This document shows positions 37,037 to 45,927 of a DNA stretch of 64,000 nucleotides, one piece after another (position 1 is the stretch's first letter; each line of letters opens with the position of its first letter). The translations under genes and the position numbers were made by a program. The stretch lies in assembly GCF_026651855.1 (NCBI RefSeq), contig NZ_CP093280.1, positions 2,148,001-2,212,000 of the forward strand. The letters run 5' to 3'. The notes beneath the pieces were generated by a model that was given only the letters and a program-made list of their open reading frames with translations, was not told the DNA's origin and made no database searches. This stretch comes from Pseudomonas silvicola (lineage in GTDB: Bacteria > Pseudomonadota > Gammaproteobacteria > Pseudomonadales > Pseudomonadaceae).

Positions 37037-37575
37037 GATGCTCACCTTGAGCCAGGCAGAAGTTTCTCTGACCAGTCTAGATCAGGCCTGGCGAGGCGGC
37101 GCCACGTAGCGGGATGTAGTGGGCATATTTCTCATTTGATACGAAATGTTTCATGCTCAATCGCTACGTTTATACTTCGAAATGGAATTTAGATTTAGAA
37201 ATTACTTAAAAATCAGCCAGTTGAATGGTTAGTTTGCTAACGCTTCAGCAGGTTACTTTAATTTGACGCCGGTGGCCTTTCTCTGGAACTATCCACTCAT
37301 GGCTATGGGCCTTCTCCACTGGCCATTCGCGTCTCCCTTGATCTTGCTTGCCTGCGTCAAACCTCGATTCCAGAGCGCTTATGTGCGGTAGCTTTGGCTT
37401 CAGGCCCCCAGCGTCCCAGGCGTCTGTCGTTGTAACCGACCCACCCCTTTCAAACACTACGTTTGCTCCGGCCTAGCTGCCGGCTCGGCGGCGTTCGTTC
37501 CTTTTCCAAGAAGAGCTTTGAAGCTCGGACAGATGCATGTGCGCGCCATGCGCCGCCCCATGCAGGGAGTGATTT
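37037..37575. other. AT-rich intergenic region before the orphan flavoprotein
   Basis: The 540-bp stretch is strongly AT-rich between about 37110 and 37260 and then returns to average composition. A 70-codon minus-strand frame (37245-37457) has no domain or ribosome-binding site and is not accepted. The shift in composition suggests a junction of older horizontal DNA; no repeat or mobile gene is visible. Confidence 0.4.
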
Positions 37576-39009
37576 ATGTACGGAAAATTTCTCGAGACCT
37601 CCACGGGTTGCGTGATTGGTGGCGCCGGGCCCGCCGGCATGGGGCTGCTCTTCAATGCCTTGCGCACCGGTGCCATCGCGGAGTTGGCGCAGTATGGGCT
37701 GATCATCGTGGATGCCAGTGTTTCGCCCGGCGTGGGGCGGCTGGGTGAATACCAGATCACCGCCAACTCGGTCGGTGACGTGTTCCTTGATTGCCTGCGA
37801 GACCCGGCCATGGCCGACGTCTTCGCGCCGTTACAGCAAGCGCCGGCGTATTGGCGCATTGTCCATCAGGCCCAACAGGCACCTTTGCTGTCCGAGGTCG
37901 GCGAGCTGTTGCTGCTGGCCTCGCAGTTGGTGCTGGACCACATCGTCGCCCATTACAACGTGCAGTTATGGAGCGAAACGCTGATCACCGAGGTGATTCG
38001 CGACAACGACGAATACCATGTGTGGGTGGAGCATCGTGGCCAGGTGCAGCGTATTCGCACCGGTTCGCTGGTGCTTAACATGGGCGGGCGGCAAGACCCC
38101 CGCTGCCTGATCGACGGTCTCAGGGCACAAGGGCTGCAAGCCCCGGCGTTGGCGGCCGTGCGCAGTGCCGACAGCTTGTTGCGCATGCCCGCGGCGGCGT
38201 TGCGCGAGTGCTTCGCCCCGGTGGTGGCACGGGGCGGCCAGTTCGTGGTGGTGGGCGGCTCGCACAGTGCCTTCTCGATGCTGGAAAACATCTGCGTGGC
38301 GTTGGCACCAGCGGGGTTGCAATCCATCACCCTGGTTCACCGGTCGCCCATTCGCCTGTTCTATGAAAGCGTCGAGCAGGCCCATGCCAACGGTTATGAA
38401 TTTGACCCTGTGGCCGATGTCTGCCCGATCTCAGGGCGGGTCAACCGCTCTGGCGGCTTGCGTTACCGAGCGCTCGAGGTCGGGCGTCAAGTGCTGGAGC
38501 GGGGCCATGTAGGCGCTACGTCGGTACGGGCGCGGCTACTGCTGACCGATGGCAGCGACCCGGTGCAAACGCGCGCCGCGAGTGAGGTGTTGAGCACGGC
38601 TGCGGTGGTGATGCAGTGCACGGGCTATCAACCGTTGCTGCCGGTACTGCGCGGTGGCGATGGCACCATGATTACCTTGAAGCAGGTGACCGGTGGCCTG
38701 GACTCGGACGCCAGTGGCTGCCCTTGTGACGAACAGGGCCGGCGCCTCCATGGCCTGCATCTGTTCGGGCTCGGGTCTGGGCTGGGCGTGGACCCACTGC
38801 TGGGTAGCGAGCCATCGTTCAGCGGGCGTATCTACGGGGTGTGGCAGTTCCACCACGACGCCAGTCGGGTGGTGATCGATGCGGTGCTGCAGCGTCTGGC
38901 CGACCTGGCCAGCCCACGGCCGGCCATCGTGCACATGGAGGTGGGCATGACCCACGGGTGGCCGCAGGAACTGCCAGACCCGGCGTGGGGCAAGGCAGTC
39001 ATACGGTGA
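37576..39009 (+). CDS. FAD/NAD(P)-binding oxidoreductase, monooxygenase-like
   Basis: The 477-residue protein has three landmarks of FMO or N-hydroxylase-type flavoproteins. The FAD site is CVIGGAGPAGMGLLFNALRT (residues about 12-31). A second nucleotide-binding motif is QFVVVGGSHSAFSMLENICV (about 220-240). The late ATG-like motif is VVMQCTGYQPLLP (about 350). It ends with FGLGSGLGVDPLLGSEPSF, probably closing the FAD site. GGGAGTG lies before the ATG. I do not recognise a specific family member. It stands alone after an AT-rich region and before a terminator, so no pathway is implied by neighbours; an N- or C-hydroxylation is possible but unproven. Confidence 0.8.
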   Translation: MYGKFLETSTGCVIGGAGPAGMGLLFNALRTGAIAELAQYGLIIVDASVSPGVGRLGEYQITANSVGDVFLDCLRDPAMADVFAPLQQAPAYWRIVHQAQQAPLLSEVGELLLLASQLVLDHIVAHYNVQLWSETLITEVIRDNDEYHVWVEHRGQVQRIRTGSLVLNMGGRQDPRCLIDGLRAQGLQAPALAAVRSADSLLRMPAAALRECFAPVVARGGQFVVVGGSHSAFSMLENICVALAPAGLQSITLVHRSPIRLFYESVEQAHANGYEFDPVADVCPISGRVNRSGGLRYRALEVGRQVLERGHVGATSVRARLLLTDGSDPVQTRAASEVLSTAAVVMQCTGYQPLLPVLRGGDGTMITLKQVTGGLDSDASGCPCDEQGRRLHGLHLFGLGSGLGVDPLLGSEPSFSGRIYGVWQFHHDASRVVIDAVLQRLADLASPRPAIVHMEVGMTHGWPQELPDPAWGKAVIR

Positions 39010-39016
39010 AGTGAAT

Positions 39017-39047
39017 AAGGCGAGCCTCGTGGGTTCGCCTTTTTTTT
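39017..39047 (+). terminator. Intrinsic terminator after the flavoprotein gene
   Basis: AAGGCGAGCC pairs with GGTTCGCCTT (one G-T wobble) around a short loop, followed by eight T residues (39040-39047), directly after the stop codon. Confidence 0.88.
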
Positions 39048-39121
39048 GCTTCGTGGCGGGTGCAGGCGCTGTCTTGCCAGCGAGCTTTTGAGGCCTGGAA
39101 CAACTTGCCGGCAAGGATTTT

Positions 39122-40003
39122 TTACCGCTGCCTTGCCTCATGCGCCATCCAATCGATGAACGCTGCCGTGCCTTCGCTGGCGGTGGTGCGGGGCGGTTGC
39201 ACCAGGTAATACGCTAGCCCCGTGCGCACCTTGAGCTCAAACGGCATCGCCAGCCTGTGCTGCGCCAGGTCATCGGCAATCAGCGCCCAGTCACCAATGG
39301 CAACCCCCGTGCCCTGGGTGGCCACGGACATGGCCAGGTCCAGGGTTTCAAAATGCTGACCCTGGCCCAGGTTCGGCAGGCTTGCACCCGCGGCTGCCAG
39401 CCAGGTTTCCCAGTCCTGTTCGTCGCGCGTGGGGTGCAGCAGCATGTGCTCGCGCAGGTCGTCGGCAGTCTGCAGGGGTTTTGGCCCCTGGATCAGGGCA
39501 GGGGCGCACACCGGGGTCAGTTGCTCGTCGAACAGGTGGCGCGGCCGTTGGCCGGCGGCAGGCTCGGGGCCGTAGACGATGGCCGCGTCGAAGGCTTCGT
39601 GGCGGAAGTCCACGCCGTGCTGCACGGTCGTGGTCAGTTCCACGGGAATGTCCGGCCGTTCTGCCTGCCAGCGCATCAGCCGCGGCCACAGCCAGCGCAT
39701 CACGCAGGTCGGCGCCTTGAGTTGCAGGGCCTGGCGCTGGCCGCCCGCCACCTGCACCGCTTCCTCGATCAGGCCGAACACCTGCTGGATCCGCGGGAAC
39801 AGCTCGCGGCCTTGCTGTGTCAGGCTCAGGCCACGCGCCTGGCGCATGAACAGGGCAAACCCGAGGTGGCTTTCCAGCCCGGCGATCTGCCGGCTCACGG
39901 CCCCTTGGGTAACGTGCAATTGCTCGGCGGCACGGGTGAAGTTGCAGCATTGGGCGACCACCAGGAAGGTGTGCAGGGCCGGCAGCGGGGGGAGGCGTTT
40001 CAT
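39122..40003 (-). CDS. LysR-family regulator
   Basis: The protein has 293 residues from the ATG at 40003 (MKRLPPLPALHTFLVVAQCC); an alternative ATG at 40030 adds nine. The N-terminal winged helix is NFTRAAEQLHVTQGAVSRQI with SHLGFALFMRQARGLSLTQQ. The substrate-binding domain of the GcvA-like branch follows (WLWPRLMRWQAERPDIPVEL). It is divergent from the decarboxylase-aldehyde dehydrogenase pair with a 117-bp gap, so it probably controls that operon. The inducer is not evident; 2-ketoarginine or arginine would fit the neighbours. Confidence 0.88.
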   Translation of the reverse strand: MKRLPPLPALHTFLVVAQCCNFTRAAEQLHVTQGAVSRQIAGLESHLGFALFMRQARGLSLTQQGRELFPRIQQVFGLIEEAVQVAGGQRQALQLKAPTCVMRWLWPRLMRWQAERPDIPVELTTTVQHGVDFRHEAFDAAIVYGPEPAAGQRPRHLFDEQLTPVCAPALIQGPKPLQTADDLREHMLLHPTRDEQDWETWLAAAGASLPNLGQGQHFETLDLAMSVATQGTGVAIGDWALIADDLAQHRLAMPFELKVRTGLAYYLVQPPRTTASEGTAAFIDWMAHEARQR

Positions 40004-40120
40004 CGGTATTAAGCCATGAGCTGAAGACATGGCTAGTATGACTTTATTTACCTTGTGCCGACCAGCGCCGAACCGGTGAAATGGTCCCTGTTTACAGAAT
40101 ATCGAGCAGGCGGTAGGGCA

Positions 40121-41761
40121 ATGGCGACGTGTGGCGAAGTGTTGGTCAAACTCCTTGAAGGTTATGGGGTGGAACAGGTGTTTGGCATTCCCGGTGTGCA
40201 TACCGTGGAGCTGTATCGCGGCCTGGCCGATTCCCCTTTGCGCCACGTGACCCCGCGGCATGAGCAGGGGGCGGGGTTCATGGCCGACGGCTATGCGCGT
40301 ACCCGCGGCAAGCCTGGGGTGTGTTTCATCATCACCGGGCCGGGCATGACCAACATCACCACCGCCATGGGGCAGGCCTACGCCGACTCTATTCCCATGC
40401 TGGTGATTTCCAGCGTGCAATCGCGCAACCAACTGGGGGGCGGGCGCGGCAAGCTGCACGAGCTGCCGAACCAGAGTGCCCTGGTAGCGGGGGTGTGTGC
40501 GTTTTCCCATACCTTGATGAGCGCCGCCGACTTACCGGCCGTGCTGGCGCGCGCCTTCGCCGTGTTCGACGGTGCCCGGCCACGGCCGGTACACATCGAA
40601 ATTCCCCTGGACGTGCTGGTAGAAGACGCTGATGCCTTGCTGGGCAGCGCGCCGGTGCGTGTCCAGCGCGCTGGTGCCGCGCCGGCGGCGGTGGCACAGA
40701 TGGCCGAACGGTTGCGGGCCGCGCGCCGGCCTTTGATCCTTGCGGGTGGTGGTGCCATCGGCGCTGCCGCGGCCTTGGCCCGCCTGGCCGAGCATTTGCA
40801 GGCCCCCGTGGCCTTGACCATCAATGCCAAAGGACTGTTGCCGGCGGCGCACCCGCTTTTGATCGGTTCCACCCAGGCCCTGGACGCCACCCGTGCGCTT
40901 ATCGAGGACGCGGACGTGGTGCTGGCGATCGGCACCGAGTTGGCGGAAACCGACTACGACATCACCTTCAAGGGCCACTTGCGCATTCCCGGCAGCCTGC
41001 TGCGGGTCGACATCGACCCCGACCAGACCGTGCGCAATTTCCTCCCCGCCGTCGCCCTGGTAGCCGACGCTGATAGCGCCGCGCAGGCATTGCTGGCCGC
41101 GCTTGAGCAGCAAGTGACCCCGGCGCGCGATGTGCAGTGGGGCGCCGCGCGGGTCAGCCTGTTGCGCCGCCAACTCGAGACCGAATGGGACGCCCCCACC
41201 CGCGCCCAGACGCTGATGCTGGATACGTTGCGCCAGGCGCTGCCCGGCGTCGTGCTGGTGGGCGATTCGACCCAGCCGGTGTACACCGGCAACCTGACCC
41301 TGGACATGGACCAACCGCGCCGCTGGTTCAACGCCAGCACTGGCTACGGCACCCTGGGTTATGCGTTGCCCGCGGCCATGGGCGCCTGGCTGGGTGGCGG
41401 CGCGGCCGCCAGTGAACGGCCACCGGTGGTGTGCCTGATTGGCGATGGTGGCCTGCAATTCACCCTGCCGGAACTGGCCAGCGCAGTGGAGGCAGGCATT
41501 CCGGTGATCGTGCTGCTGTGGAATAACCAGGGCTACGAGGAGATCAAGAAGTACATGGTCAACCGTGCCATTACCCCCGTGGGGGTCGATATCCACACCC
41601 CGGACTTCATCGCCATTGCCCGGGCCATGGGCTGCCACGCCGAAGCCGCCAACACCGTCGGGCGCCTGCGCGAGGCCGCGCAGGCGGCGGCGCTGCGTGC
41701 GCTGCCCACCCTGATCGAAATCGACCAAGCCACCTGGATGAGCGAGTGCCACCCATGCTGA
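40121..41761 (+). CDS. aruI: Thiamine diphosphate-dependent decarboxylase, probably 5-guanidino-2-oxopentanoate decarboxylase
   Basis: The 546-residue enzyme has the three domains of the acetolactate synthase/pyruvate decarboxylase family. The cofactor-activating Glu is in RHEQGAGFMADGYARTRGKP (about residue 50). The middle domain starts near 195, and the Mg-ThDP site is GDGGLQFTLPELASAVEAG followed by NNQGYEEIKKY. I choose the ATG at 40121 (MATCGEVLVKLLEGYGVEQV). In pseudomonads the AruI type decarboxylates 2-ketoarginine to 4-guanidinobutyraldehyde. The next gene, overlapping by 7 nt, is an aldehyde dehydrogenase that could oxidise that product. A benzoylformate decarboxylase-like role is a possible alternative. 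Confidence 0.78.
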   Translation: MATCGEVLVKLLEGYGVEQVFGIPGVHTVELYRGLADSPLRHVTPRHEQGAGFMADGYARTRGKPGVCFIITGPGMTNITTAMGQAYADSIPMLVISSVQSRNQLGGGRGKLHELPNQSALVAGVCAFSHTLMSAADLPAVLARAFAVFDGARPRPVHIEIPLDVLVEDADALLGSAPVRVQRAGAAPAAVAQMAERLRAARRPLILAGGGAIGAAAALARLAEHLQAPVALTINAKGLLPAAHPLLIGSTQALDATRALIEDADVVLAIGTELAETDYDITFKGHLRIPGSLLRVDIDPDQTVRNFLPAVALVADADSAAQALLAALEQQVTPARDVQWGAARVSLLRRQLETEWDAPTRAQTLMLDTLRQALPGVVLVGDSTQPVYTGNLTLDMDQPRRWFNASTGYGTLGYALPAAMGAWLGGGAAASERPPVVCLIGDGGLQFTLPELASAVEAGIPVIVLLWNNQGYEEIKKYMVNRAITPVGVDIHTPDFIAIARAMGCHAEAANTVGRLREAAQAAALRALPTLIEIDQATWMSECHPC

Positions 41762-43206
41762 AGTTTCCCCACACCCTGCCCGGGCTCTACATCGATGGCC
41801 AATGGCACCACGGTTCTGAAGCGCTGACAGTGATCAACCCGGCGAGCGAGCAGGTACTGGCGCACGTGGACGGCGCCGACGGTGGTGCCGTTGACCTGGC
41901 GGTGGCCGCTGCCCAGCGCGCCTTCGCCGGCTGGTCGCGGACACCGTCCCGCGCGCGTGCGACCTGCCTGCGTGCCATCGCTGATGGCGTCGAGGCCCGT
42001 CGCGAGCGCCTGATGCAGTTGCAGGCGAGCAACAATGGCAAGCCGCTGTTCGAAGCGGGCATTGATGTCGATGACGTGATTGCTACGTTCAACTATTACG
42101 CCAGCCTGGCAGATGAGCTGGACGCCAACCGCGACCTTGATGTGCCACTGCCCACGGATGAGTTCACCGCTCGCGTACGCCGGGAACCCTGTGGCGTGGT
42201 AGGGCTGATCGTGCCGTGGAATTTCCCCATGGTGACCACCGCCTGGAAGCTGGCCCCGGCGTTGGCAGCCGGTTGCTGCGTAGTGCTCAAACCCTCGGAA
42301 GTGACGCCGCTGGCCGAGCTTGAGCTGGCCGCTATCGTCGCCGAAAGCGGCCTGCCAGCCGGGGTGTTCAACCTGGTATGTGGCACCGGCCTGGCAGTGG
42401 GCGCGCCCATGGCCGCTCACCGCGCCATCGCCAAGCTCTCCTTCACTGGCAGCAATGCCGTGGGCGTTCAGGTGATGCAGCGCGCCGCCGAAACCGTCAA
42501 GGGCGTGAGCCTGGAGCTGGGCGGCAAGTCGGCGCTGCTGGTGCTGGAAGACGCCGATCTCGACCTGGCGGTGGAACTGGCCAGCGGCGGAGGGTATTTC
42601 AATGCCGGCCAGATGTGCTCGGCCACCAGCAGGGTATTGGTAGCCGATGCGCTGTACGTACCGTTCCTGCAACGCCTGAAGGCGCGTGCCGAAGCCATCG
42701 TTCAAGGTGACCCGTTCGAGCCGGGTACCGAAATGGGCGCGTTGGTCAACCGCACGCAGTACCAGCGGGTGCTGGGGCATATTCAGGCTGGCATCCAGGC
42801 GGGTGCGACACTGGTGACCGGTGGCGGCCGGCCGGCGGCATTGCCGGTCGGCTTTTTCGTGCAGCCCACGGTGTTCACCGATGTGCCTCTGGAAAGTGCT
42901 CTGTGGAACGAGGAAATTTTCGGGCCGGTGCTCTGTGTGCGCCGCTTCCATGATGAGGCCGAGGCCATCGAGCGGGCCAACGACAGTGATTTCGGCCTGG
43001 TGGCCAGTGTGGTCAGTGCCGACGTGGCGCGTGCCGAACAGGTGGCCAACGCTTTGCAGGCCGGGCTGGTCTGGATCAATGCGCCGCAAGTGATTTTCCC
43101 GCAGGCCGCGTGGGGTGGTTACAAACAGAGCAGCCTGGGGCGTGAGCTGGGGCCGTGGGGCTTGCAGGCGTTCCAGGAGATCAAGCATGTGGTGAGGGGC
43201 GCCTAG
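41755..43206 (+). CDS. NAD(P)-dependent aldehyde dehydrogenase
   Basis: The 483-residue enzyme is a full-length ALDH. The cofactor region is VGLIVPWNFPMVTTAWKLAP (about 147-166) and the Rossmann motif is FTGSNAVGVQVMQ. The general base Glu is in SLELGGKSALLVLED (about 252). The catalytic Cys is in FNAGQMCSATSRVLVADA (about 288), and EEIFGPVLCVRRF lies near 383. Its ATG overlaps the decarboxylase stop, which implies translational coupling. Oxidation of 4-guanidinobutyraldehyde to 4-guanidinobutyrate is the best guess from context, but other amino-aldehydes are possible. Confidence 0.85.
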   Translation: MLKFPHTLPGLYIDGQWHHGSEALTVINPASEQVLAHVDGADGGAVDLAVAAAQRAFAGWSRTPSRARATCLRAIADGVEARRERLMQLQASNNGKPLFEAGIDVDDVIATFNYYASLADELDANRDLDVPLPTDEFTARVRREPCGVVGLIVPWNFPMVTTAWKLAPALAAGCCVVLKPSEVTPLAELELAAIVAESGLPAGVFNLVCGTGLAVGAPMAAHRAIAKLSFTGSNAVGVQVMQRAAETVKGVSLELGGKSALLVLEDADLDLAVELASGGGYFNAGQMCSATSRVLVADALYVPFLQRLKARAEAIVQGDPFEPGTEMGALVNRTQYQRVLGHIQAGIQAGATLVTGGGRPAALPVGFFVQPTVFTDVPLESALWNEEIFGPVLCVRRFHDEAEAIERANDSDFGLVASVVSADVARAEQVANALQAGLVWINAPQVIFPQAAWGGYKQSSLGRELGPWGLQAFQEIKHVVRGA

Positions 43207-43208
43207 GG

Positions 43209-43342
43209 TCTGTATGAAAGGTATTCCAGCGAGGCCAGGCAAGGCGAAAACAGGCGAGGAAGCGGAGTTTAGGTGTTGCAAATGAGCATTCCGAGCCTGT
43301 TTTCAACGCAGCATGGCCGAGTTGGGATGCATTTCGTACAGA
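43209..43342. repeat. Small inverted-repeat element, MITE-like
   Basis: The 134-bp segment between the aldehyde dehydrogenase stop and the AraC gene is bounded by TCTGTATGAAA (43209-43219) and TTTCGTACAGA (43332-43342). These ends are inverted copies at 10 of 11 positions, and the similarity continues weakly inwards for about 8 bp. It has no coding capacity. I recall related sequences with such ends between genes in many Pseudomonas genomes, but this needs a search to prove. Confidence 0.5.
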
Positions 43343-43369
43343 GCCTGGCCCCCACGGCCCCTCAGGGCG

Positions 43370-44299
43370 TCACACACTCAGGCGCAAGCGCTGCAAGTCT
43401 CGCCCGGGCGGCTCGCCGAACAGCCGGCTGTACTCGCGGCTGAACTGCGAAGCGCTTTCATACCCCACCCGGTACCCAGCGGCGCAAGCGTCCAGGCCAT
43501 CGCTGAGCATCAGCCGTCGGGCTTCCTGCAGGCGCAACTGCTTCTGGTACTGCAAGGGGCTCATGGACGTCATGGCCTTGAAGCGGTGGTGCAGGGTCGA
43601 CACGCTGAGGTTGACCTCACGCGCCAGGTCTTCCATGCGCAAGGGGTGGTCGAAATGGCCATTGAGCCATTCGATGGCCTGGCTGACCCGGTGCATCTGG
43701 CTGTTGCCCACGGCGATCTCGTACAGCCGATGTCCCTGGGGGCTGCGCAGCAGGCGGTAGAGAATTTCCCGGCGTACCAGGGGCGCCAGCATGGCAATGT
43801 CCTTGGGCGTGTCCAGCAAACGCACCAGGCGCACCACGGCGTCCAGCAGCGACGGGTCCAGTTGCTCCACGTACACGCCGCGCTCGGTGGGGCGCGCCGG
43901 CACGCCCAGAGGCCCAGCGGCGGCGATCAGGGCGTTGATCTCCGCGGGGTCGATGTCCAGCCGCAGCGACAGGCACGGGCTGGCGGGGCTGGCTTCGAGG
44001 ATGGCGCCGCTCAGCGGCATGGCCACCGACACCACCATGTAGTTCAGTGGGTCGTACAGGTAGTCCTCGTCGCCCAGGCGGATGCGCTTGCTGCCGTTGG
44101 CCAGGATGCACAGGGCCGGACGCACCATGGTGGGGAACGACTGGCTGCACTGGTCATGGTTGCTGAGAAACAGCGCGGGCACCTTGGATTCGAACGTGCC
44201 ATTGCCACCGGTATGGCGGCTGATCAGTTCGGCCAGGGTCGCCCGCTGGCTTTCCATGAAGGGGTCCAGCTGGGCGTGAAGACGCTCGAAATCGGTCAT
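43370..44299 (-). CDS. AraC-family regulator with AraC_N sensor
   Basis: From the ATG at 44299 (MTDFERLHAQLDPFMESQRA) the protein has 309 residues. The N-terminal AraC_N-type domain contains RPALCILANGSKRIRLGDED and YLYDPLNYMVVSVAMPLSG, as in YqhC-like regulators. The C-terminal tandem helix-turn-helix includes EDLAREVNLSVSTLHHRFKA and GYRVGYESASQFSREYSRLF. YqhC-type regulators often respond to reactive aldehydes and control reductases, but the target here is unknown. It is divergent from the ABM-domain gene over a 293-bp gap that shows no clear operator. Confidence 0.88.
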   Translation of the reverse strand: MTDFERLHAQLDPFMESQRATLAELISRHTGGNGTFESKVPALFLSNHDQCSQSFPTMVRPALCILANGSKRIRLGDEDYLYDPLNYMVVSVAMPLSGAILEASPASPCLSLRLDIDPAEINALIAAAGPLGVPARPTERGVYVEQLDPSLLDAVVRLVRLLDTPKDIAMLAPLVRREILYRLLRSPQGHRLYEIAVGNSQMHRVSQAIEWLNGHFDHPLRMEDLAREVNLSVSTLHHRFKAMTSMSPLQYQKQLRLQEARRLMLSDGLDACAAGYRVGYESASQFSREYSRLFGEPPGRDLQRLRLSV

Positions 44300-44592
44300 G
44301 GGAAGGCCTCGGGGGGCAAGTGCGCTGAGAATAGTTTTGTGCAAGGGAATGGGCCAGTCCAATCCTGTCGAATGCTTGCCTGATCCTGCATGGTTGTCCG
44401 GACGGTCCCTTGCTCGCCGGGGAATCATGTTGCTGCTTGTCTCTGCTGGGAGTCGCCAGCGTGGAGGCACCGGGCACACCCTGCTGCAGGATCGGGCAAG
44501 TCGGGCGCAGGAATCGACTACCTCTCGGTTGTTGTCACCCCGTACTCTCTGTTGCCGTACCACCCGTTTCAGTCGACTACGGAGAAGCATCC

Positions 44593-44928
44593 ATGTCTTT
44601 ATCCACCACGGTCAGCCACAGTGCTTTCATTCGCGCCCGGGCCGGGCACTCCGCGCAATTGGGCCAGCGCCTCGAACGCTTGCTGGAGACTTCCCGGCAC
44701 ACGCCGGGTTGCCTGCATTTTGCCTTGCAGCATTCCCAGTGTGACGAAGACCTGTGGCTGGTCAGCGGCTTCTGGGCCAGCCAGCAGGCCATGGCCGCCT
44801 GGTTCAACTCACCGGTGATGCAGGTGTTCGATGCCCTGGTCAACGACCTGCTCGTCACCAGCCTGGAGTTCCACACGTTCAGCGACGTGCAACCGCGCCG
44901 CTGTTCTTTGCACAAGCTGGCCAGTTGA
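44593..44928 (+). CDS. Antibiotic biosynthesis monooxygenase (ABM) domain protein
   Basis: The 111-residue protein starts at 44593 behind ACGGAGAAG. It matches the small dimeric alpha+beta barrel ABM fold: SHSAFIRARAGHSAQLGQRL, then ETSRHTPGCLHFALQHSQCD, then EDLWLVSGFWASQQAMAAWF. ABM proteins include quinol monooxygenases and many of unknown function. It is divergent from the AraC regulator, which may control it. The extra C-terminal residues after TFSDVQ carry a Cys (RRCSLHKLAS) and are not part of the core fold. Confidence 0.8.
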   Translation: MSLSTTVSHSAFIRARAGHSAQLGQRLERLLETSRHTPGCLHFALQHSQCDEDLWLVSGFWASQQAMAAWFNSPVMQVFDALVNDLLVTSLEFHTFSDVQPRRCSLHKLAS

Positions 44929-44974
44929 AAGGCTAGAATGCCCGGCTTTGATCAACCGCTTGGGGCAAGTGACG

Positions 44975-45205
44975 ATGGCACGCAGGGAATTCGAACATTT
45001 CGAGGCCGTTTCGGCCGCGGTACCGGGTGAAGGCAGCTACCGTGCGGCCATCGCCGTCAAGGCACTGGGCGCCGCGGGCGCGCCGCGCTTTCACAAGGTG
45101 TTGCCTGACACCACGTTCAAGACCGCGCTCAGCGCCGACGAAGCCGCCTGCCACGAGCTTGCCCGGCTGGTAGCGGTAGACGGCGACGGTGAGCTGGTCT
45201 GGTGA
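44975..45205 (+). CDS. Conserved small hypothetical protein
   Basis: The 76-residue protein starts at 44975 (MARREFEHFEAVSAAVPGEG) with GGGGCAAG upstream, 46 nt after the ABM gene. It has no signal peptide or membrane helix, and a mixed composition with APRFHKVLPDTTFKTALSAD in the centre. I recognise no domain. The reading frame has normal Pseudomonas codon use, which supports a real gene. It may be cotranscribed with the ABM gene. It converges on the flavin reductase gene with only 4 bp between stops. Confidence 0.62.
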   Translation: MARREFEHFEAVSAAVPGEGSYRAAIAVKALGAAGAPRFHKVLPDTTFKTALSADEAACHELARLVAVDGDGELVW

Positions 45206-45209
45206 GCCG

Positions 45210-45830
45210 CTACCGGGGGCGGAACATCTTGAACAGGGCCTCGGGGCCGATTTCGAAATAGTCGGCCGGGCCGCCGCCGCGCAGGATCGGCTGGGCGGCA
45301 GCGGTATCGTATATGCCGTCCTTGAGCAGGCCCTTGGCGATGTGCACGGCCACCACCTCGCCCAGTATCAGCCAGCTGGGCACCACTTGCTTATCAGCCC
45401 TTTGCAGCTGGATGATCTGTGTGACCTTGCATTCGAAGGACACCGGGCTTTCCTGTACCCGTGGCACGGCGATCACCCGCGAAGCCGCGGGGGTCAGGCC
45501 GCTGAGGGCGAACTCATCGACGTCGGGCGCTACGGCGGCGCAGCTCTGGTTCATTTGCTCGGCCAGCGGGCGGGTGGCCAGGTTCCAGGCGAACTCCCCG
45601 GTCTTCTCGATGTTGTTGAGGCTGTCCTTGCGGCCCACGCTGGAGAACCCGATGATCGGCGGGACGTAGTTGAAGGCGTTGAAGAAGCTGTAGGGCGCGA
45701 GGTTCAGGCGGCCTTGTTCATCGTGGGAGGAGATCCAGCCAATAGGGCGGGGGCCGACGATGGCGTTGAAAGGGTCATGGGGCAGGCCATGGCCCTGGGA
45801 CGGTTCGTAGAAATGGATGTCATCGGGCAT
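45210..45830 (-). CDS. Flavin reductase-like FMN-binding protein
   Basis: From the ATG at 45830 (MPDDIHFYEPSQGHGLPHDP) the protein has 206 residues. It shows the flavin reductase-like split-barrel signature: NAIVGPRPIGWISSHDEQGR, then LNLAPYSFFNAFNYVPPIIG, then KDSLNNIEKTGEFAWNLATR. FMN binding is expected through the NLAPYSFF and RKDSLNN segments. Its partner is unknown; such proteins may reduce flavin for a monooxygenase or act alone. It is followed on the same strand, upstream, by the kgtP-like gene 97 bp away. Confidence 0.85.
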   Translation of the reverse strand: MPDDIHFYEPSQGHGLPHDPFNAIVGPRPIGWISSHDEQGRLNLAPYSFFNAFNYVPPIIGFSSVGRKDSLNNIEKTGEFAWNLATRPLAEQMNQSCAAVAPDVDEFALSGLTPAASRVIAVPRVQESPVSFECKVTQIIQLQRADKQVVPSWLILGEVVAVHIAKGLLKDGIYDTAAAQPILRGGGPADYFEIGPEALFKMFRPR

Positions 45831-45927
45831 TGCACGATCCTGGCGGTGGAAAGCAGAGTCCTCAGTGTGCAGCGCTGAAAACCCTGCTGGCAAGGCCGCG
45901 TCCTGCCTGGTGCGCCGCCCGGACGGC

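Noticed and set aside
37245-37457. 70-codon minus-strand frame before the orphan flavoprotein
   Set aside because: No ribosome-binding site, no domain and no neighbour support; kept only as part of the intergenic description.
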